DNA from: Clostridiales bacterium
GTDB lineage: Bacteria > Bacillota > Clostridia > Oscillospirales > Acutalibacteraceae
Assembly: GCA_018364155.1 (NCBI GenBank)
Contig: JAGZMM010000004.1
Location: 298,565-362,564 of the forward strand
Direction: 5' to 3'
DNA length: 64,000 nt
In this document: positions 60,210 through 64,000 of the stretch, piece by piece
Layout of the letters: each line of letters begins with the position of its first letter
Numbering within the stretch: position 1 is the first letter of the stretch
Translations under genes and position numbers: made by a program
The notes under the pieces: model-generated
Told to the model about the DNA's origin: nothing
Databases searched by the model: none
What the model saw: only the letters and a program-made list of their open reading frames with translations

Positions 60210-61412
60210 ATGGAAAAAATCAAACGTAGAAAGTCCTTTCGGCGCAAGCGCAGTCCCTGGAAGATCCTATTGCTGATTCTGGGATGTGTGGTGCTGGTAG
60301 TCGGCGGCTTTTTCGCCGCGAGCATGATCGACAATTACATCAATTATAAAAACAGCCAGCCCTCCGACGCGTCCTCGTCCTCTCCCTCGTCCCAGCCCTC
60401 CTCCGCCCCGGCCTCCCAGCCGAGCGGGGACGTGTCCTCCCAGGTTTCCAACCCTGGCCAGACCACGCTCAAGGGGACCCGGGCGGTAACAGTACCGGCC
60501 GAGTCCTTAAGCAGCCGCGTGACCGAGCTGCTCGCCCTGGCGAAGGACGGGAAGATCAACGCCGTGGTGGTGGACATCAAGACCGAGGACGGTACCCTGC
60601 AATACGCCACCGGTCTGGAAGCGGCCACCCGTGCCGGCGCGGTGAAGGCCGACGCGCCCGACCTTTCCAGCGCCTTAAAGCAGCTCAAGGATGGCGGGGT
60701 CAAGACCATTGCCCGCATGTCCTGCTTTAAGGATCCCAAAGCCGCCATGAAGCTTTCGGGCGCGGCGGTCATGTACCGCCCCAACCCCTCGCTCATCTGG
60801 CTTGACTCCACGAAAAACGGCAAGGCCTGGCTCAACCCCTACGCCGATGCCGCCAAGACCTATTTGATCGACATCGCTTCCGAAGCGGCGGACATGGGCT
60901 TTGCCGAAATCCTGCTGGCGAACGTCCAGTTCCCTGACAACAACAGCTCCGCCGGCTACTACGGCTCCGCAGCTTCGGGAATCAGCCAGTCCCAGGCGCT
61001 GACCGCCTTCGTCACCCAGATGAGCGACGCCATGCGTGCGAAGGATGTGGAGGTTCGTCTGCAGAGCGGGGCTCTGGCCGCCGGCGGCGGGACCAACACC
61101 ATCTACGGCGGGGTCAATCCCGTTGCCCTGGGCGGCGAGGGCCTGGTGGTGGACCTGCGCGTAAGCACCCTGGGCAAAAACCTGGCGATTGGGGACGAAA
61201 CCATTGCCGACCCGGCCGCTGACCCGGTGAACACCGTTGAAACCCTTGCTGCGGCAATGAAAGATGCCGGTGTGCAGCCTGTCTGCATTCTCGACGCGGA
61301 CAGCGCGAACCTTTCCGGCCAGATTGCCGCCCTGTCCGCCGCGGGCTTTGAGGACATTGTCCTCTACCGGGAAAGCGCAAGCTATACCGCGGCCGACCTG
61401 ACCACCGACTGA
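60210..61412 (+). CDS. DUF4015-type putative glycoside hydrolase, membrane-anchored
   Basis: 400 residues. A basic N-terminus, one transmembrane helix (about 17-38), a Ser/Pro-rich linker (about 50-90), then the DUF4015 barrel: LSSRVTELLALAKDGKINAVVVDIKTEDG, KTIARMSCFKD, WLNPYADAAKTYLIDIASEAADMGFAEILLANVQFP. It would sit outside the membrane and act on or bind a glycan. ATG 60210 has GGAGG 7 nt upstream. It begins 54 bp after the RnfA-like gene on the same strand and may be cotranscribed. Confidence 0.85.
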   Translation: MEKIKRRKSFRRKRSPWKILLLILGCVVLVVGGFFAASMIDNYINYKNSQPSDASSSSPSSQPSSAPASQPSGDVSSQVSNPGQTTLKGTRAVTVPAESLSSRVTELLALAKDGKINAVVVDIKTEDGTLQYATGLEAATRAGAVKADAPDLSSALKQLKDGGVKTIARMSCFKDPKAAMKLSGAAVMYRPNPSLIWLDSTKNGKAWLNPYADAAKTYLIDIASEAADMGFAEILLANVQFPDNNSSAGYYGSAASGISQSQALTAFVTQMSDAMRAKDVEVRLQSGALAAGGGTNTIYGGVNPVALGGEGLVVDLRVSTLGKNLAIGDETIADPAADPVNTVETLAAAMKDAGVQPVCILDADSANLSGQIAALSAAGFEDIVLYRESASYTAADLTTD

Positions 61413-61429
61413 CAAAACCACACAAAACA

Positions 61430-61456
61430 AAAGGGCGGGGCAAAGCCCCGCCCTTT
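61430..61456 (+). terminator. GC-rich hairpin after the DUF4015 gene
   Basis: AAAGGGCGGGGC-aaa-GCCCCGCCCTTT, 12 bp perfect, but only TCC follows, so read-through into the aldo/keto reductase gene is likely. Confidence 0.6.
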
Positions 61457-61480
61457 CCATCCTGGAAGGAGGAAATGACC

Positions 61481-62641
61481 ATGTTGAAACGAGAAATTCC
61501 GTCGCTGGGTGTGACCACGAGCCGCCTGGGCTTTGGCGCTATGCGTATGCCGGAGAAGGACGGGAAGATCGAGCGGGTGGAGGCCACCCGTATGATCGAG
61601 CACATGTTCGAGGCGGGCGTGACCTATTTCGACACCGCCTACCCCTATCACAACGGCGAGTCGGAGGAAATGCTGGCCGGGGCGCTGCGCAAGTTCCCGC
61701 GGGACCGCTTCTTTCTGGCCGACAAGCTGCCGTTTCTGGAATATGAGTCCCAAGCGCACTATAAGGCCGTCACCGAAGAGCAGTTCTCCCGTCTGGGGAT
61801 GGACTATATCGACTTCCACCTGCTCCACGCCATGAACGCCAAGCGCTGGGAATTCTTCAAGGAAATCGGCGTCCCCCAGTACCAGCAGGAGCTCAAGCGC
61901 CAGGGCCGCATCCGGTTCGCGGGCTTCTCCTTTCACGACTCCCCCGAGGCCTTAGAGCAGATTCTCAACGACCAGCCGGACTGGGACTTTGTCCAAATCC
62001 AGCTTAACTACTTTGACTGGTCTTCTTCCCTGCGCTCCGGCGAGCTTTACAACATGCTGGCCGACCGCGGCATTCCCATCATCGTTATGGAGCCTATGCG
62101 GGGCGGGATGCTCGCTTCCCTTCCCCCTTATGCCCAGAACATCATCCGCGAGCGCCTTCCCGGCGTGACCCCCGCCAGCCTTGCGTACCGGTGGGTAGGG
62201 TCCCTCCCCCATGTGGACGTGATTTTGACCGGCGCCTCCACCATTGCCCAGGCGAAGGAAAACACCGCCGTGTTTGAGGACTTCACCCCATTGACCCAAA
62301 AGGAGTACGACGTGATCGACGAGGTGCTCGCCGCCATCGCCGCCAAGCCCAGTATCCCCTGTACCGGCTGCCGGTACTGCGTGAGCGCCTGCCCCCAGGG
62401 GATCAACATTCCCCAGGTATTTTACATATATAATGAGCAGGGCAAGTTTGACTGCGACAGCCATACCCATTGGCGGTATCTCAATGAAATGAAACCCCAG
62501 GAGCGGGCGGAAAACTGCATCGAGTGCGGCGCGTGTGTCTCCCAATGTCCCCAGAAGATTGACATCCCCGAGGAGCTTAAGGTGGCCCGGGAAACCATCG
62601 GGGCTGCCTGCAAGCGTGCCGCCGCTGCGCAAAACAAATAG
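61481..62641 (+). CDS. Aldo/keto reductase with C-terminal 4Fe-4S clusters
   Basis: 386 residues. AKR barrel (FDTAYPYHNGESEEML with the catalytic Asp and Tyr; ADKLPFLEY with the Lys) followed by two cluster motifs, CTGCRYCVSACPQGINIP and CIECGACVSQCPQKIDIP. These ferredoxin-type AKRs of anaerobes couple carbonyl reduction to ferredoxin or NAD(P)H; substrate unknown. ATG 61481 has GGAGGAA upstream; the ATG at 61475 is too close to it. Confidence 0.9.
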   Translation: MLKREIPSLGVTTSRLGFGAMRMPEKDGKIERVEATRMIEHMFEAGVTYFDTAYPYHNGESEEMLAGALRKFPRDRFFLADKLPFLEYESQAHYKAVTEEQFSRLGMDYIDFHLLHAMNAKRWEFFKEIGVPQYQQELKRQGRIRFAGFSFHDSPEALEQILNDQPDWDFVQIQLNYFDWSSSLRSGELYNMLADRGIPIIVMEPMRGGMLASLPPYAQNIIRERLPGVTPASLAYRWVGSLPHVDVILTGASTIAQAKENTAVFEDFTPLTQKEYDVIDEVLAAIAAKPSIPCTGCRYCVSACPQGINIPQVFYIYNEQGKFDCDSHTHWRYLNEMKPQERAENCIECGACVSQCPQKIDIPEELKVARETIGAACKRAAAAQNK

Positions 62642-62976
62642 ACGCCGGATACTTATAAGTGCTAGGCAGGTCTGCCCGAAGCAAGGAGGGCCTGCCCGCA
62701 CTCGGAAGGAAAGAAGCGGGCTTGCCTGCTAGGTGAGGCCCGTTTGCATCTACGCCCGGTAAGGAATCCCTACCGGGCGTAGATATATGGCGCAACGGGC
62801 TCGCCCGCAAGAAGGAAGCGGCTTTGCGCCTGCTTCCTCCTCCGGCCGGAAAGGAAGCGCGCTGGGCGCAGGGCTGCCCGCGCCCGGCTTAGCAAACCGG
62901 CTCCGGAAAAAGACAAGCGGCCTGTGTAGTCCCTTTTGCGTCTTTGGACGGAAGGGCGGCCCATCCCAGGGGCCTA
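62642..62976. other. GC-rich structured intergenic region
   Basis: 335 bp without a supported gene. It holds a perfect 14-bp hairpin ATCTACGCCCGGTA / TACCGGGCGTAGAT (62748-62761 and 62771-62784), flanking GGGC/GCCC-rich inverted segments, and three GGAAGGAAGC-like blocks near 62703, 62812 and 62849. A structured RNA or degraded gene is possible; no known RNA family is recognised. Confidence 0.4.
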
Positions 62977-63240
62977 TCAATCCTCCCGCAGGAGAAGGAC
63001 GGCCCAGCGCACGCCGGTCAGGAAGGAATGGTAGGCTACGTCCTCAGCGACCAAGTGATACCCGTCAATGACGACAGTCAGCTCCTGGGATTGGGAACGC
63101 GGAAGGGTTTCCTGGAGCTGACCGGCTAAGAGGAAGGCCTCCGCTTCCTGGGTGTTGGAGCGGCGCAGCCGGTCGCAGGCTTGCTTGAACAATTCTTTAT
63201 AGATGCAGGTGCCGAAGTATTCTTCTAAATCGTCAATCAT
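62977..63240 (-). CDS. Small hypothetical protein, DUF6809-like
   Basis: 87 residues: MIDDLEEYFGTCIYKELFKQACDRL, a variable middle, and a C-terminal YHSFLTGVRWAVLLLRE helix that resembles the DUF6809 pattern of a conserved aliphatic C-terminal helix (tentative, from memory). GAGAGGT lies upstream of the ATG. Divergent from a small HTH gene, with a cluster of inverted repeats between. Function unknown. Confidence 0.6.
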   Translation of the reverse strand: MIDDLEEYFGTCIYKELFKQACDRLRRSNTQEAEAFLLAGQLQETLPRSQSQELTVVIDGYHLVAEDVAYHSFLTGVRWAVLLLRED

Positions 63241-63350
63241 AATGATACCTCTCTTCTCATTCAATTGCGGTTAACCAAGGAGAGCGTATAATGGACGGTG
63301 CTTTCTGTCAACAGAAGGAATTTCCATATAATTCTTTATTTATCCAAAAT

Positions 63351-63410
63351 ATATCATTGGTGATATTTTCTATATCAAAAGAGTCCAATAAAGTGACTCA
63401 TTTGATATAG
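63351..63410. promoter_or_regulatory. Two adjacent palindromes with shared ATATCA half-sites
   Basis: ATATCA-TTGG-TGATAT (63351-63366), then CTATATCAAA-A-GAGTC (63370-63385) pairing with GACTC-A-TTTGATATAG (63395-63410). Four ATATCA/TGATAT half-sites lie in the divergent region 63241-63528, a likely multi-site operator for the HTH gene at 63529. Confidence 0.55.
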
Positions 63411-63528
63411 TGAAAGTTTTGAATACGACGCTCTTCAAATCAGTCCCAGAAGTGGTTGGTCGGTTAAGGCCGCCCTTCCATTGAGAAAAATGGGCCGAGA
63501 GGAATCAAAGAAAAAGGAGGACAAAGGA

Positions 63529-63738
63529 ATGGGCCTCTCATATAAAATTAAAGAATTGCTTTTGGCAAAAGGAATTACAGTAGCAGATCTGGCTAGGCTG
63601 CTAAAGACACCCTCATCTAACATCTATCGGAAATTAAACCAAGATAATTTTCGCGAAAAAGACCTGATCGAAATCGCAGAGGCTTTGGACTGTAAATACG
63701 AAGGATTCTTTTTCTTCGAAAACGACGGGAAAATCTGA
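63529..63738 (+). CDS. Small Xre-family HTH protein
   Basis: 69 residues: SYKIKELLLAKGITVADLARLLKTPSSNIYRKLNQDNFREKDLIEIAEALDC, a Cro/CI HTH followed by an acidic, Phe-rich end (EGFFFFENDGK). AAAGGAGG is 8 nt before ATG 63529; the longer TTG frame is rejected. The inverted repeats at 63351-63410 lie upstream and suggest autoregulation. Confidence 0.82.
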   Translation: MGLSYKIKELLLAKGITVADLARLLKTPSSNIYRKLNQDNFREKDLIEIAEALDCKYEGFFFFENDGKI

Positions 63739-63901
63739 GCGAGTCCCCTTTCAAAAAGCTTGTACTTTTGCCTATTTGTGATTTCGCACAAAAAACCCGT
63801 AACCTAAGGTGGATAAAGCGTGCAACAGTCGGGTGAAAATTTTTCCAATTTCAAAAAGACGCGATTTTCTCGATTTTTTCAAATTTTTTTTGAAAAAACC
63901 A

Positions 63902-63930
63902 TTGACAAAGAAGAAGGGATTTGATATTAT
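63902..63930 (+). promoter_or_regulatory. Strong promoter with UP element, probable rRNA operon promoter
   Basis: TTGACA (63902-63907), 17 bp, TATTAT (63925-63930). Directly upstream lies an A/T-rich tract (63861-63899) like an UP element. The transcribed leader to the window end finishes with CCTTGAAAATTAAACA, resembling sequences just before 16S rRNA genes in Clostridia. The rest of 63739-63860 holds nothing recognisable. Confidence 0.7.
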
Positions 63931-64000
63931 AGTCAAGCACCGAACGGCGGGGCGACAAAGTGTCCAAAAAGTTTGGTGGATGGACCTTGAAAATTAAACA

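Noticed and set aside
1..64000. tRNA genes, insertion sequences and integrase genes
   Set aside because: None could be recognised on either strand by reading; absence is not proven without a dedicated scan.

Overview
The window is a contiguous stretch of a spore-forming Gram-positive anaerobe. It carries spoVT and a GerA/SpoVAF germination gene, the conserved glmU-prs-pth-mfd-spoVT neighbourhood, formate-THF ligase, several ferredoxin-type and corrinoid-activator-like proteins, and Bacillota-style strong Shine-Dalgarno sites with frequent TTG/GTG starts. The base composition is fairly GC-rich for Clostridia. Together this fits a GC-rich member of the Clostridia, plausibly Oscillospiraceae/Ruminococcaceae; the species cannot be named from this text alone.

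Layout. 1-5.2 kb (+): end of maf, then the elongasome genes mreB, mreC, mreD and PBP2. 5.35-11.9 kb (-): an exopolysaccharide cluster (tyrosine autokinase/chain-length protein, three GT4 glycosyltransferases, a Wzy-like polymerase) under one sigma-A-type promoter. 12.3-14.3 kb: a small sigma-like regulator, a CDF metal exporter, acpP. 14.7-21.8 kb: aroE (+), then the aromatic operon aroF-aroB-aroA-aroC-pheA (-), preceded by an unlisted 36-residue Phe/Tyr-rich leader peptide and an intrinsic terminator, i.e. a transcription attenuator. 21.9-31.9 kb: esterase, metY, TspO, hemW, lepA, small Xre-type regulators and a RACo-like ferredoxin/ASKHA protein. Between 29.56 and 30.23 kb, in a convergent intergenic region, is an array of ten 15-bp palindromes. 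32-37.4 kb: MscS channel, GH13 amylase-type enzyme, NUDIX hydrolase, polysaccharide deacetylase lipoprotein. 37.5-45.3 kb: a small conserved protein, a giant AraC regulator fused to a GH39-like domain that lacks both catalytic residues, fhs, spoVT, GerA/SpoVAF. 45.4-54.7 kb (-): mfd, AI-2E family permease, PAP2 phosphatase, pth, SGNH hydrolase, prs, glmU. 55-61.4 kb: rpe, a MecA-like adaptor, then four overlapping genes encoding a degenerate Rnf-like complex (C-D-E-A, no G or B) and a DUF4015-type extracytoplasmic protein. 61.5-64 kb: ferredoxin-type aldo/keto reductase, two small genes, and at the very end a strong promoter with an rRNA-leader-like sequence, so an rRNA operon probably begins just outside the window.

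Three things stand out. (1) The ten-palindrome array (core GTGA-N7-TCAC, about 70-bp pitch, about 270-bp higher-order repeat) has single-copy relatives upstream of three separate genes in the same window (12734, 37847, 45355), which suggests one regulator with a scattered regulon plus a large non-promoter binding platform. (2) The Rnf-like operon keeps the subunit folds and gene overlap, but the cysteines expected to hold the membrane iron-sulfur centre are replaced in both RnfE-like and RnfA-like proteins, and the FMN/NADH loop of the RnfC-like protein is missing. (3) The aromatic operon has a leader-peptide attenuator, an arrangement best known from Proteobacteria. All homology statements come from reading motifs by eye; no database search was run.
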